In this document: positions 21,587 through 32,970 of the stretch, piece by piece
Numbering within the stretch: position 1 is the first letter of the stretch
How the letters are laid out: every line of letters starts with the position of its first letter
Source: Hordeum vulgare subsp. vulgare
Taxonomy: Eukaryota; Streptophyta; Magnoliopsida; Poales; Poaceae
DNA: 64,000 nucleotides
Assembly (NCBI RefSeq): GCF_904849725.1
Contig: NC_058519.1
Location: forward strand, 188,531,703-188,595,702
Direction: 5' to 3'
The notes under the pieces: generated by a model
Told to the model about the DNA's origin: nothing
The model's database searches: none
Seen by the model: only the letters and a program-made list of their open reading frames with translations
Position numbers and translations under genes: made by a program

Positions 21587-23616
21587 TTGATCCGGGATAT
21601 ACCCTTATCATATGCCTGCACGGCTATGATTTGATCCCTAAGAGTAGGCTTCACCACCAGGGTAGAAAGGAATCCTTGAGGAACAATGTGAAGATTTAAC
21701 TTCAGAAATTTCTCATAGAGATGTGGTTGACCTCGTTGTAGCAATAGGTTGTTACAATAAGACTTACGACTTAGTGCATCAGCCATAACATTGGCCTTCC
21801 CCGGGGTGTAAGTTATCCCTAAGTCGTAATCCATGATCGACTCAACCCACCGTCTTTGTGTGAGATTCAAATCCGGCTGGGTGAAAATATATTTCAGACT
21901 TTTTTGATCAGTGAATATTTCGCAATGATTACCAAGAAGGTAATGTCGCCAGGTTTTCAGTGCATGGACTACTGCTGCAAGCTCAAGATCATGTGTGGGA
22001 TAATTATCCTCATGTGGACGCAACTGTCGAGATGCATATGCAATCACATGACGATCCTGCATGAGAATGCAACCTAATCCTTGTCACGAGGCGTCGCAGT
22101 AGATAACAAAGTCCTTAGAGAAATCTGGTGGTAGCAACACAGGTGCGGAAGTGAGGCATCTTTTCAGTTCCTGAAAACTATGCTCACACTATGGTGTCAA
22201 CTCGAACTTTTTATCTTTCTTCAGGAGTTCAGTTAGAGGCTTTGCAACATTGGAGAAAACTCCTAACTTGCTTAATCGATTCAGGTTGAGTCCAATCAAG
22301 GACAGCTTGAACTCTCTCAGGATTGACAGAAATACCCTTACTAGAGATTACGTGGCCTAGATAGGTCACTTCTGGTAAACAAAATTAACATTTTGAAATC
22401 TTGGCATAAAGGCGATGCTCTTGAAGTTTCATCAATACCAGCCTTAGATGCTCGGCATGTTCTTGTTCGTTCTTCAAGTAGATGAGAATATCATCGAGGT
22501 ATACTACGACGAATTTATCCAAATACTCCATGAAGATTGAATTCATCAAGCGAGAGAAGGTGGCTGGGGCATTGGTTAAACCGAAGGACATGACGGTGTA
22601 CTCGTATTGGCCATAACGACTAACAAAAGCCGTTTTTGGAATGTCCCCGTTCTTGATCTTGATTTGATGGTATCCCAACCTCAAATCCATTTTTGAGAAG
22701 ACTGAGGATCTAGCGAGCTGATCATACAGATAGTTGATCCCGGGGAGCGTATATTTGTTCTTTATGGTGACCAGATTAACTGGTCGGTAAACTAGAACCA
22801 TTCGATCCGTTCCGTCTTTCTTCTTGACGAAGAGGACGAGACAAGCCCAAGGAGAAGAGCTAGGACGAATGAAACCTTTATTCAAGGCCTCATCTAGTTG
22901 CTTCTTAAGTTCGGCTAGCTCTAGGGGTGCCATCTTATAAGGTCTTCTGGCTATTGGAACGGTTCCCGGAACAAGGTCTATCACAAACTCTACATCTGTG
23001 TCAGGTGGAATTCCCGGCAGTTCCTCTGGAAAAACATCCGGGTAGTCACAGACTACCGGGATGTCTTCAAGTTCCGGAAGAGGGTTGGCATTGACGGAAT
23101 AGAGTTGGCATTTGGCAACTCGCGTAGAGACATTGACTATCTCACCCGAGGGATGGGTAATCTGAACATTTCTAGAATGAGTATCAATCTTAGCATAATG
23201 AGCTGACATCCAGTCCATACCCAAGATGATATTGATATCGAAGATTTCAGGGCTATCAAAGATCCTAGAAAAGCTAGCCTGTCTACTAGAATTTCATTGT
23301 CATAGGTTATCCTGGAGGTTTGCCACTTACTACCAGGGGTTTGGACAACCAACGGAATTGGCATATCACAGAAATACATGTTATGCAACTGTGCATAACT
23401 TTCTGAAATGAAGGAATGAGAAGACCTAGTGTCAAAAAGAAAAGACGTTGGGTGATGATTAACAAGGAGCGTACCCAGTAAGACGTCGGGATCCTCTGCA
23501 GCTTCTTCTGCTGAAACATAGTATACAAGGCCACGTGCAGGAGTTGGCTTCACATAGTAAGCTTTGCCCGACTTGCCTTGCCCAACGGACTTTCCGGGTT
23601 GCTTGGCACCCATATT
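21568..23616 (-). pseudogene. A2 pol, truncated (protease-RT-RNase H)
   Basis: Second copy of the A pol region, missing the integrase and chromodomain because of the junction at 21567. The protease reads FDTRSSHSF, so the active-site DTG has become DTR. Reverse transcriptase retains YLDD ([12 protein letters not shown]). RNase H is partly preserved ([10 protein letters not shown]). There is a one-base deletion near 23230 and a further deletion of about 45 bases near 22258, both relative to A1, and the stop at 22189-22191 is shared with A1. The two copies therefore have complementary damage in their catalytic motifs. Confidence 0.88.
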
Positions 23617-24587
23617 CTAAGGACACTCTCGGGAATAGTGCCCTGGTTCTCCACACTTCTAACAGATCACCTGATTGGCACGTGGTGCAGCATTGCTAGC
23701 TGGGCCACAATAGGTTTTTGCTAGAGGGTTGGTCTGATTCGCGTGAGGCGCCACATAGGATGGCCTCGGAGTGTATTTTGGCGGCACAGAACTATTTGGA
23801 ACCCACAGCCTGCGTTTTGGGAACGCGGAACCAGATGACGAGCCAGAGTCACGGGAGTGCTTCTTTGTGGCTTCATAGTAAGTATGACCAGTCTCGGCAC
23901 TGATTGCCTTGTTGACAAGAGCTTGAAAGCTTGGACATTCATGGAGGCGCAGATCACGACGAAGTTTAGGGCTCAGACCCTTTCAGAATCTTGCTTGCTT
24001 CTTAGTGTTAGTTGACACCTCTTCAGTTGCATAGCGGGCGAGGTTACCGAACTCACGGCTATAGGCATCCACGGTCAACTTTCCCTGGGTGAATGCACAA
24101 AACTCCTCTCTCTTTTTGTCCATGTGGCCCTCTGGAATATAGTGTAGACGGAAGGCTGCACTGAAGTCTGCCCATGTGGCTACTGGTCCAACAGGACGCA
24201 TAGCTTCAAAGTTCTCCCACCACAGATTGGCAGGGCCTTCAAGGAAGTACGCCGCAAAGGTCACCTTGTTGGCTCAGAAACATTTGCTGAGCGAATCTTG
24301 CGCGATATACTGCACATCCAATCATCAGCGTCGAGGGGATCGACGGAGTGATGGAACTTTGGAGGATTCAGCTTCACAAAGTCATTGAGGGACACTGCAT
24401 CATTACTAGGCTGACGAGCCGTATTTTTCTCAATACGCTCTAACAGACGGTTGGTGTCCCTTTTGTTTCTCTCTGCCTCAAGCATAACTTCCGCCAGAGA
24501 GAGCGGGTGATGCAGTTCCTCCTGCTATGCTTGACTACCCTCTCCTTGCTCATGAGCAGGGGCACGGTTCAACCTAGTGAACACCAT
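23617..24587 (-). pseudogene. A2 gag
   Basis: Gag copy starting at the ATG at 24587. The retrotransposon-gag core (FAAYFLEGPANLWWENFEAM) and the knuckle region are readable. The TAG at 24525-24527 and the stop after the knuckle at 23617-23619 are shared with A1. The knuckle stop at 23659-23661 is in the codon next to the one stopped in A1, so it arose independently. A one-base deletion near 24270 shifts the frame relative to A1. Function as for A1 gag: nucleocapsid precursor, now non-functional. Confidence 0.87.
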
Positions 24588-25111
24588 CCTGACAAACAAA
24601 CTCACAGCTTAGAGCAATATCAACATCAACAATAACTATGGATTAAGAATGCATTGAACACATGGAATGCGGAAATGAACATCCGAACAACATGGTAACA
24701 AGCAACTGTTGTATATACACCATGGTTCATACACACCATTACATAGTTCAGTACAACCTTAACCAAAGAGCAAACTACTGAAAACATGAAACTACTCATC
24801 AGAGGCTTCCAAGCTTCCTATACATTATTTATCTATGCCTCCGGAATTCATTTCACGACACAACCATACTTCACAAGTCACACAGGACTGTGGAAGTACA
24901 ACTACTATCATACTATTCTTCCACTCACGGTTCAGGCATCCGCATAGAACATCTCATAAAGATTGCCTCCATGGCGTGGAAGCTCAACCTGTGGATCAGG
25001 AAACACTCGAGCCTGAGACCCCTGGGAACCGCAAGGACACGAGTGTGGCCTTGGTCCCCTGACTGGTGGTAGTAGAGGTCCCCGAAGAGGGGTGACTCCT
25101 CCTATAGCAGG
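24588..25111 (-). other. A2 spacer between pre-gag frame and gag
   Basis: Nearly identical to 18885-19408; no convincing coding frame on the element's coding strand. Confidence 0.6.
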
Positions 25112-25705
25112 CTAGTCAACATGAGCCGGAAGATGGGTCCTAACAGGGTTCAGCATCTCCTTATCTCCATACCCTGTCTGGACTACAGGTGCCAGGTGTG
25201 TCAAAGCCGTCCATAGACGGGCACGTGTAGCATAGAGCTCCATACGAAGGGCACGAGCATCCCTGTCTCTATTCTCTAACATCTGAGTAGTGGACTGCAT
25301 CAGCGGATCCTCCATAGAGGAATCGAAGTAGACCCCACTGAGGTATCCCTCTTCACCTGGGTGAGAGGCGGGAACATAGCAGAACTCTGAATTCTGCAAC
25401 AGAGCATGTCTAGCCCTCATGATGGTCAGCATTGAATAGGCAGCATCTTGTACTGCCATGTCAACAGTGACCCCCGATCCATAAGACCAATGGATCGGCT
25501 CCTCAACTCCAGGGTAATCTGGGAATACCCTAACAGTGCACAGGTACTGACTCTGATTAAAATCCAGGTACTACTCCTCCACTGTGTACTCTGGGTACCA
25601 GCGGTAACCGGATACTCACATCATCCTGACTAGCATGGCCGTGTGACCCGGCACATCAATGCACCTAGTCAGACGGACCACCTGACGAGAAGGACGGCTA
25701 GTTAT
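25112..25705 (-). pseudogene. A2 pre-gag frame, dsRBD-like core
   Basis: Best-preserved A copy of the extra frame. The start codon seen in A1 is ATA here (25703-25705). The frame is otherwise continuous to a stop at 25112, apart from the TGA and TAG codons shared with A1. Key segments in order are YRWYPEYTVEE, QYLCTVRVF, HWSYGSGVTVDMAVQDAAY and RMELYATRARLWTALTHLAP. The last matches VELYATRALLYDALTELQP of element B. Length to the stop is about 198 codons. No known retroelement protein fits; a dsRNA-binding-domain-like fold is my inference. The final open part (25459-25112) shows no stop over 115 codons. Confidence 0.65.
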
Positions 25706-26131
25706 CTGAAAATAGAGAGTAATGCAAAAGCATTAGAGCTCTGAAGACAAAATTGGGCAGCATAACGGATGTAAATGCTCAAAAACAATTTTGAGACAAC
25801 CCACAAAGATAGGATAGCATAACCACTCAACTATCAAGTTCAATTCCATGGTCATCAAAACTTACTATCTTTTCCTTGGAATAAAAGAAACCCGAGGTAA
25901 CTCTCGACTCGTTGTCCTATAATCTACCGATCAGAAACACGAACCTAAGAGAAAGATAAGTAACCTAGTCCTTAATCCCCGCAGAAAAGACGAGGATGAG
26001 CAGAATAGAATAACTTGAGAAGAGAAACAAGAGTCTTACGTTCCCTTCCACAAACAATTCCCTTATATATAACTAAAGCAATTCTAGACTCAACTTCGAC
26101 TAGTTTGGCTTAGTAATCCTACTGTCAGTCA
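25706..26131 (-). other. A2 5' leader
   Basis: About 430 bases between the primer-binding site and the pre-gag frame, AT-rich, near-identical to 20004-20429 in A1. No frame or RNA gene recognised. Confidence 0.6.
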
Positions 26132-26144
26132 GGCTCTGATACCA
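26132..26144 (-). other. A2 primer-binding site
   Basis: Minus-strand TGGTATCAGAGCC, initiator-Met tRNA type, four bases inside the outer 5' LTR boundary at 26149. Confidence 0.86.
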
Positions 26145-26148
26145 ATGC

Positions 26149-29100
26149 TGTCAGGACCCCGATCCTAAGCCATAGGAATCCAACCTGTAACACATTACAT
26201 CTCTTTGCGGTCTCATGCACGGTTATCCCCACGGCTGCAGCCTTACCTTAGCCGAGACCATTTGCACCTTTTGACTCACGTATGCAATTGTCTCGCTAGC
26301 ATTCCAATGTCAAAGAACGCGGATCGACATGTCTAGTCATGAACCAAAGCGGAAGTTCCGTACAGGGACAGGCATACATGACAAAGCAAAGCATGTGTCG
26401 ATCACCAGCGAATGTAGACGAGTCGTAGCAAGCTACAAGGACTCCATTACATCGCGTGACATTTCCCAATGGGACACACACAACAGCTAAGAAGGACACA
26501 TGCCGGTCAACCAATGTGTCCGGAGCATTAGCGAACTACCATGGCTCGATGGAATCACAAAGGGGCATTTCCCTGTAAGGAGTTCTACTAAAGCATACGA
26601 CTAGGTATTCGAACACCATACATATCAAGTACAACACATGTACGCATGGCATACCGATATGCATAGATACATCAATGGCATCACAACATAACCATAAACA
26701 TACAAACTTTATTTAGAAGGCTCGGAAGAGGCACACACAAAATATTACACAGGTAGGGGCCTCACGACCCATCATCATGATTCATACACACAAGTCCTAA
26801 AAGCCAGCGGAAGAGTTAAAACTGTCTGAGTACAGACAGATGGAAAGACAAAGGCACATGGCCTGACTATGTACAGACCCATCCTAGGGCCAGATCATAG
26901 CTGGGATACCAGCTACTCGTCGTCGTCGATGTCTAGGTAGAACCCTCCATTAGGGTCATTAACAACCTATGCAACAATTTATTAAGCAAACGTGAGTACA
27001 AAAGTACTCAGCAAGACTGTAGGATAAACTATCTACTCATGCAATGTATCAACAAGGAGTTGTGGGGTTTCATGCAGAAAGCCAGCATTTGACTCTTGGC
27101 TAGACAACTTGCATTTTTAAATAGTTTTGACAACTATGTTTCTCGCACACGAGTCCACTAACCCCACAACAATACTCCATCGTGGAATCATTCCGTCTCC
27201 CTACGGAAATGCCGTCCACGACACTCACGCTTATCTTGATAATTTTATGAGTAGCCATTAAAGTTATCTATGAACAACATATGCTTCCAAGCAGTCCATA
27301 TCCGCGGACGCGGCTATTCGAATAGATCATAACCCTGCAGGGGTGTACTTCTTCACACACGCTCTGGCCACTTATTGCCATGTGCACGTCATGCACCTCG
27401 GCAACCTTCAAGTGGAAGCCCAGCGAGGGAGTCGGCCACGACCGTTAACCACGCTAATACTTAGTGCAGGTCTATCGCCTATCTGAGGGTAACCCGCACG
27501 GAAGTCCGGCTGAGGTTTCGTCCACGACCCCAAACGATGTGCGCAGGGTTCCCAAGCCTACCATTCGGGTGCCACTTGGTACACCGTGCCACTGCCTACC
27601 GCATCATAGCTCACCTCTAAGGTCAGCACTACGCACGGCCTCCAGCATGACTATAAACACCAGAAACTACTTGCAACTCCTGGACCGAGTACTAAGCGAT
27701 TAATAAGTCGAGAGGGTCAATTAAGTATCCCAACGTGTGGTAGTATCTAGTCTTGGATTACATACACGAAACTCAGTTCCTATGGACGGTTCCAATGAAA
27801 CAACCCGCCATGTACTCCTAAATAGCCTTTCACCGGTACCTTTACCAAATCAAGTTCAACACACAACCTTTACTACTGATCACATTGTCACTATCCTGTT
27901 CATCACCCAGATGATAGACCATACACAACTCTAAGCATAGCATGCATAGCAGGATAAGACACATCATGGCTCAAGCATCTACCAGGTAAGCTAGGTTGCA
28001 AGGTTCAGCTATTTACTGTGACAAGGACATGTCATGCAAATGAGGAGGTTCAACTAACGTGGCAAAAGCACTTAAAGAATTTTATCCTAATGCAATAAAT
28101 AAGAGCAGGACTGAGAACATGGGATTTATCGGGATGATCAAAATGGTTGCTCGCCTTGTTGCTCAGCACACGGGTGATATCCGTCAGTCGGATACTCAGA
28201 CGTATCCAGAGGGGCTGGGCCTACCGGAATGACAACAATCAATCAATATCAAAGATATGCAACAAAATGATGCATGAAATGCAATGTAGCATGGTTTGAG
28301 ATGACTAGCAGAACCCTTTGGGTGATCTTGATTTGAAATCATAATTCAAATATCATTTGAATTACAATTTATCACATTCTTTTAGTTTATTTGACCTGAT
28401 TCTGTTTCATAACTTCATTTTTCATGCACGAGAATAGCACCATTGGATTCCTTGAATTTTTCTGATCCATTTAAATATATTATTTGCTAAATTTGGAGTT
28501 ATATTCAATTTTCTATGAATTTCCAAAGTTTTGAACTTAATCTGGAATTATTTTTAAACAGAAAAGCTTTTATTGCATCAACATGACATGAGCAGGTCCA
28601 ACTGGCCGTTGAAAGTCAAACCTGACCAGTGGGACCCACTGGTCAGTGACTCTGGCCAGGTTTTAGTTTAAATTTAACATAATTAGCTAATTATCAGGGT
28701 TGGAACCACATGTCAGTGTCTGTTTAAGTTTTTATATAATTAATTATTTTTATTAATCCTAAACTTAATTAACCAGGGGCTGGCCCCACCTGTCATAGGC
28801 TCAGGGGGGTCAGATCCACCGGCGGCGAGGTCGATCTCGCCGGCGGTGAGCCTCCGGTGACCACCACAACGGCGGAGGGGCTCGGAAATCCATCTGCGAT
28901 GACCAAACTTCACGAGGAGGGCACCAGATGAACGACACTTCACCCGCGGCTCCATTTTTGCACGTAGCCGGGGATGAAATGGCCGGAGATGACGCCGACG
29001 ACGAGCTTGGTGGCGGCCGAAGCTCGGGATCATCGGGGTCATCGGGGTCATCAAAACACAGGGGCATCACGCGCGGGGCTGGGCTCCTACAACATCTACG

Positions 29101-30176
29101 CGACGCACTGAAGCCATTGGTGGCCTCAGATGGACCAGCCGATCACCGGAGAGCTATCGGCGACGGGGTCCCGCGGTGGATCTCGTCGGGCTCTAGTGGA
29201 ATCGAGGCCTAGAGGAAGGGATCGAGGTGGAAAACTTAGGGGAAAGGACCCTGAGCTCACGGGGAGTGCAGAGGCGTCGAGAGTGGGCGCGGGGATGGCC
29301 TAAGGAGGGAGAACGACAACGGCGAAGCTCCGGTGACCCGAGGAAGAAGACGACGGCTTCACGGTGTTTCAGGGATTCTCGGCGTCGAGCGACTAGCTGG
29401 AAAGCTTCAGGGGGTGATAGCGAAGCTGTTGCGCGGCTCAGGAGAGGGGCAGGAGTAAGGTGAGCTCAAGCTTGAGCTAGCGGTCATGGTGGCCGAGAGG
29501 GGGAGAGAGAACAGAGCGAATGGGGAGGGGATGAGCTCGGGGAGGCCTTCGGGTAGCTTATCCCCGTTGCGCCAGCGCGACGCGGCGGCCAGGCACGCGC
29601 ACAGGTGCGTGGCCGCGCCGGAACGAGCGGCGGCCACCTCCTGCTGCTCGCTGGCAAGGAAGACGACGGGGAGCAGCTGGGCCTGGGCCATGTGAGTGAC
29701 ACGTAAGTTTTTTCTATTTTCTTTCCTTCCTGTTTTCTGTTTTATTCTTGCTGATATTGTTTCATTTTTTTTGGCTCCAAACTATTCCTAAAAGTAGTTT
29801 GAAAAATATGGGAGTGTTAGTTGGAATATTTCCAACCACTCATAAAGTTTTCAAAATTTTTGCAAACTTTAAATCAAATATATAATTGATTTCAGTTGCT
29901 TTTAACTTAAACTTAAAATGCCAAAAGTGGTTTGAAAATAAGTTTCATCTCTGATATCTTGTTTTCTATAATTATTAGAAAAGATGAACTTTTCTTAAGG
30001 CCATTTTGGGTTCATTGATTTGACATCAATTTTGAAATGCTTTTGAATGAGGGGTTGCTAGGGTTTTGCTTTGGTTTTCTTGCTTTGCTTTTGGGTTTTC
30101 ATTTTGTTTCCTTGGATGCATTGAAAGAAAACATGAGCACATCTTACTAAACCTAATAGGGATCAGGGATGTGACA
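26149..30176 (-). repeat. Outer 5' LTR of composite A
   Basis: A 4,028-bp LTR with TGTC...GACA ends, homologous to 10461-14440. It retains the 63-bp segment (28454-28516) lost from the left LTR. The GC-rich section (about 28800-29700) has a small local expansion of a GGGTCATC-type repeat near 29034. The adjacent TACCA completes the target duplication. Confidence 0.88.
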
Positions 30177-30181
30177 TACCA
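30177..30181. repeat. Target site duplication, right copy (TACCA)
   Basis: Identical to 10456-10460; immediately follows the terminal GTGACA of the right LTR. Confidence 0.88.
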
Positions 30182-31519
30182 TTAAGGACCACTTTCCATT
30201 CGTCGACACATGTTGTGATTTTCCATGTCAAAACCAATTCAAATAAATTGTAGTGTTTTTTTGCCACTGTCAAATTTTTGGTTCAATGCAAAATGTCACA
30301 TTTTGTAAAGTGATGGTTTTCTGAGAGTTGGGACACGAAAGTGGTGGTTGTGTGTATTTTACTCTACTATTCTTGATATCGAGCAATCTTGACTCTCATA
30401 CAAATATTTCAATCAGATCCGGCATCACCGCCCTCACCTGATCCAATGTATAGCCCGCAATCCCCGAGTTACGGTTCTAGCGAGGCAAAAATGAGGCTAC
30501 TAAAGTTCCCTGCAAATGCTGCTTGCCAGTACGCGGGCACCCTCCCTCTATGGCCACCGCTCCGGCAACAGGATAGTGAGAGAGTCGCGGATCTGTTGCT
30601 CTGGCATGTAGATACTAGGGTAGGTGTTCTTGGTGTTGTTATTCTCGTGGTGGAGGCGACATTGTGGATGAATAATGTTGTCGGAGTTCCATCCCCATCC
30701 TCGCGGTGTCCTTAGGGAGCTTCTGGCGGTGTGTGCTCTAGAATCCATGGATTCGTTAAGCTTTGGTGCTTTAGGTATGTTTGTTCCTAGTATGTAGGAG
30801 CACATGCATCTATGATTTCAGCTTCCTCTTTGGCAATCTTTCCACCAAGGCGGTAGTCCAGCAGGATTGGTGCTTCGTTTACTTCCCATTAGCATGAACT
30901 ACAAGGTTAGCCCGACTCCGATGTGGGAGGGGCAGCGACGAAGCGCGAGCAACGCGTCAGGGTGGAAGGCAGTGGCAAGTTCCCCATGGACTTCACTGAA
31001 GTTTCTTCTTTTCTCGAGGGGTGCCCTTATTTAAATTTTCACTCAGGGAGGAGGAGAAGCCCCTCCACAAGCTGAATTGTATTCATTTTCCTATAAGGCT
31101 TTGAAACCGATCGCAAGATAGGTTCAAGTGAACCAGAGGTACATGGGATACAAAGGGAGGATAGATAAAACAAAAAACACAACACAGTGACGACACACAT
31201 AACAATACACACACCAAGGGAGAACCAAGAGGGAATACACAAGAGAAAACAACAAAGAGCACCGTCGATGAAATCGAACGGCATCGGCCAGCCAAGACCA
31301 ACTACGACATTGCACTATCGACTCAATCAAAAGGCTCCACGCGTCCAAGACTGCACATCGCCTTGACACCACCTATGTTGCAAGGCACATTCGAAGGGTC
31401 ACGCAAGGCCTAGACGATGCCACAGCACATGTGTGCCGCCGGCATAGTCGACGAATTGTACCGTCCATGGAATCGAAAGGCTCCACGCAACCGAGACTGC
31501 ACAATGCAATGACACCACC
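30182..31519. other. Unassigned DNA between composite A and the CACTA element
   Basis: About 1.3 kb of mixed composition. A 108-codon open frame (30389-30715) has no recognisable domain. The right part (31325-31519) contains a tandem repeat of roughly 147 bp whose third unit continues beyond the CACTA insertion. I cannot assign it to a gene or element family. Confidence 0.5.
31325..31519. repeat. 147-bp tandem repeat interrupted by the CACTA element
   Basis: GGCTCCACGC and GACACCACCT recur about 147 bases apart (31331/31478 and 31365/31511). Joining 31522 to 36454 gives a further unit: ...CACCTGTGTTC...ATTCAAAAGGG...GCCACCAGCTTAGTCG, paralleling CACCTATGTTG...ATTCGAAGGG...GCCGCCGGCATAGTCG. 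The array therefore spans the insertion site. Confidence 0.7.
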
Positions 31520-31522
31520 TGT
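31520..31522. repeat. CACTA target duplication, left (TGT)
   Basis: TGT before CACTACTGG; matched by TGT at 36451-36453. The tandem repeat reads across when one copy is removed. Confidence 0.85.
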
Positions 31523-31930
31523 CACTACTGGAATTCATAAATTTGCCGTCTGCTTGGACTTTGCCGACAGCTGACACATGGCAAAGGTATTCTTTGCCGT
31601 CAGCTGTCGCAGTGCTGACGGCAAAGAGGTGGCAGATGGAAAAAGATAATTTTGCCGTCAGCCACTTCTTTGTCGTCCGATGGCCGACGGCAAAGAAGCC
31701 CTACGCGGACGGCAAAGAAAGGGCGGACGGCAAAGCCCCCCCCAACGGCCGAAACGCCACCCCACACACCCCTCCCCTTTGCCGTCTTCTAGGGGCCCTT
31801 TGCCGTCCGCCTGGGAGCGCGACGGACGGCAAAGGTGACGGCGGCCCACCAACCCAACCCCCCCTCCCGGGACCTTTGCCGTCGGCCTTGTGGGCCTTTG
31901 CCGTCAGCCTAGGAGCGCGGCGGACGGCAA
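31523..31930. repeat. Left subterminal TTTGCCGTC motif cluster
   Basis: TTTGCCGTC and its complement occur repeatedly in both orientations over the first 400 bases, often as pairs that could fold back. This matches the subterminal repeats that bind TNPA-like proteins in CACTA elements (family knowledge). Confidence 0.8.
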
Positions 31931-32345
31931 AGGCCCGGCAGCCTTGCCACGTCCACGCGCACCCCCGCCCCCTCCAACCCTTCCCTCCAACCCGCCCGTT
32001 GCTCGAATCCCTGCCCCACGCCGCCGCCTGCCGACGTCCCGCGCCGCCGCCTGCCCTGCGCCTGCTGTCTGCGCCGCCGCTGCCCCGCACCGCCGCCTGC
32101 CCCGCGCCGCCGCCTACCCCGCGCCGCCGCTGCCCCGCGCCGCCGCCTGCCCCGCGCCGCTCCTCCTCCCTGCCCCGCGCCGCCGCCTGCCCCGCGCCGC
32201 TCCTCCTCCCTGCCCGCGCCGCCGCCTGCCCCGCACCGCCCCTCCTACACCGCCCCTCCAGCGCCTCCCCTCCTCCCTACGGCACCCCTCCTCCCTGCGC
32301 CTCCTCCCTGCGCCGCCCCTCCTCCCTGCACCGCCCTTCCTCCCT
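31931..32345. repeat. GC-rich CCGCCGCCTGCCCCGCG repeat tract
   Basis: Imperfect tandem repeats of a CGCCGCCTGCCCCGC-type unit, then CCTCCTCCCTGCGCC. It keeps plus-strand frames open with proline/arginine/alanine-rich output. I treat these as composition artefacts, not a gene. Confidence 0.8.
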
Positions 32346-32970
32346 AGGTAAATTTATTTCTGTTATTTTTGTGTTTTTCTCTTTTGTCATTTTTAGGTTC
32401 ATGGTAATTAGTTTGTGGTAATTAGTTTGTTAGGTTATACTATATATGCTAATTGTTTATGGTAAAATTAATGACACGAGGATGATAACATTAGTTGTCA
32501 AGCATGATGTGTTTTTTGGTTTTGTTTCTATTTAATGGTATTTGTAGTTTGAAAACGCCGATGTGTTCTGTGTCACACATGTGATACTTATTATGTACAA
32601 AAAATATTTTTTTCTCATAGTACCTCTTCATCGGAATGGCTAAAAAACGATAATTTTTTTTGACTCAGGAGTACTGATGATGTGTTTCAAGAAAAAAGTG
32701 GTGTCATTAGAAAAGAAAAAGGTTTAGGGTTGAGCACATTATTCTATCTTCGAAGATCGACCCGGTACCCTCCCAAAAAAAGGATCGACCCGGTCCAGCT
32801 GATTCATGAGCACAGCGACGTGGGAAGCACTATGTTGTGGTGTGTGTGCTTCCACCGGACAAAAGCAATGAAATTTTGAAACATGGACGCGGCGCCGGAC
32901 CAGGCGTTCACGGCGGAGGCGGCGGGCCGGTCAGGTAGCTGATGAAGTTGGAGGAGATGCCGTAGTACGC
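32346..32970. other. CACTA interior, AT-rich spacer
   Basis: About 600 bases of AT-rich sequence with no recognisable frame or repeat. It separates the GC-rich tract from the minisatellite. Confidence 0.5.

Larger units (their letters stand above)
10461..30176 (-). mobile_element. Composite Tekay/Del-type chromovirus A (LTR-int-LTR-int-LTR)
   Basis: A 19.7-kb Ty3/gypsy structure read on the minus strand. It comprises an outer 3' LTR (10461-14440), first internal region A1 (14441-20446), partial middle LTR (20447-21567), partial internal region A2 (21568-26148) and outer 5' LTR (26149-30176). TACCA flanks both outer ends (10456-10460, 30177-30181), so all five parts behave as one insertion event plus later rearrangement. 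Domain order is gag (CCHC knuckle), protease, reverse transcriptase, RNase H, integrase, C-terminal chromodomain-like segment, which is the Tekay/Del chromovirus order. Every coding region is broken by stops. A2 also lacks its integrase end and 3' LTR portion through a deletion. Confidence 0.88.

Noticed and set aside
31543..32421. 292-codon plus-strand open frame, proline/arginine/alanine-rich
   Set aside because: It starts in the CACTA subterminal motifs and runs through a CCGCCGCCTGCCCCGC repeat. Alternative frames are equally open and no domain is visible.
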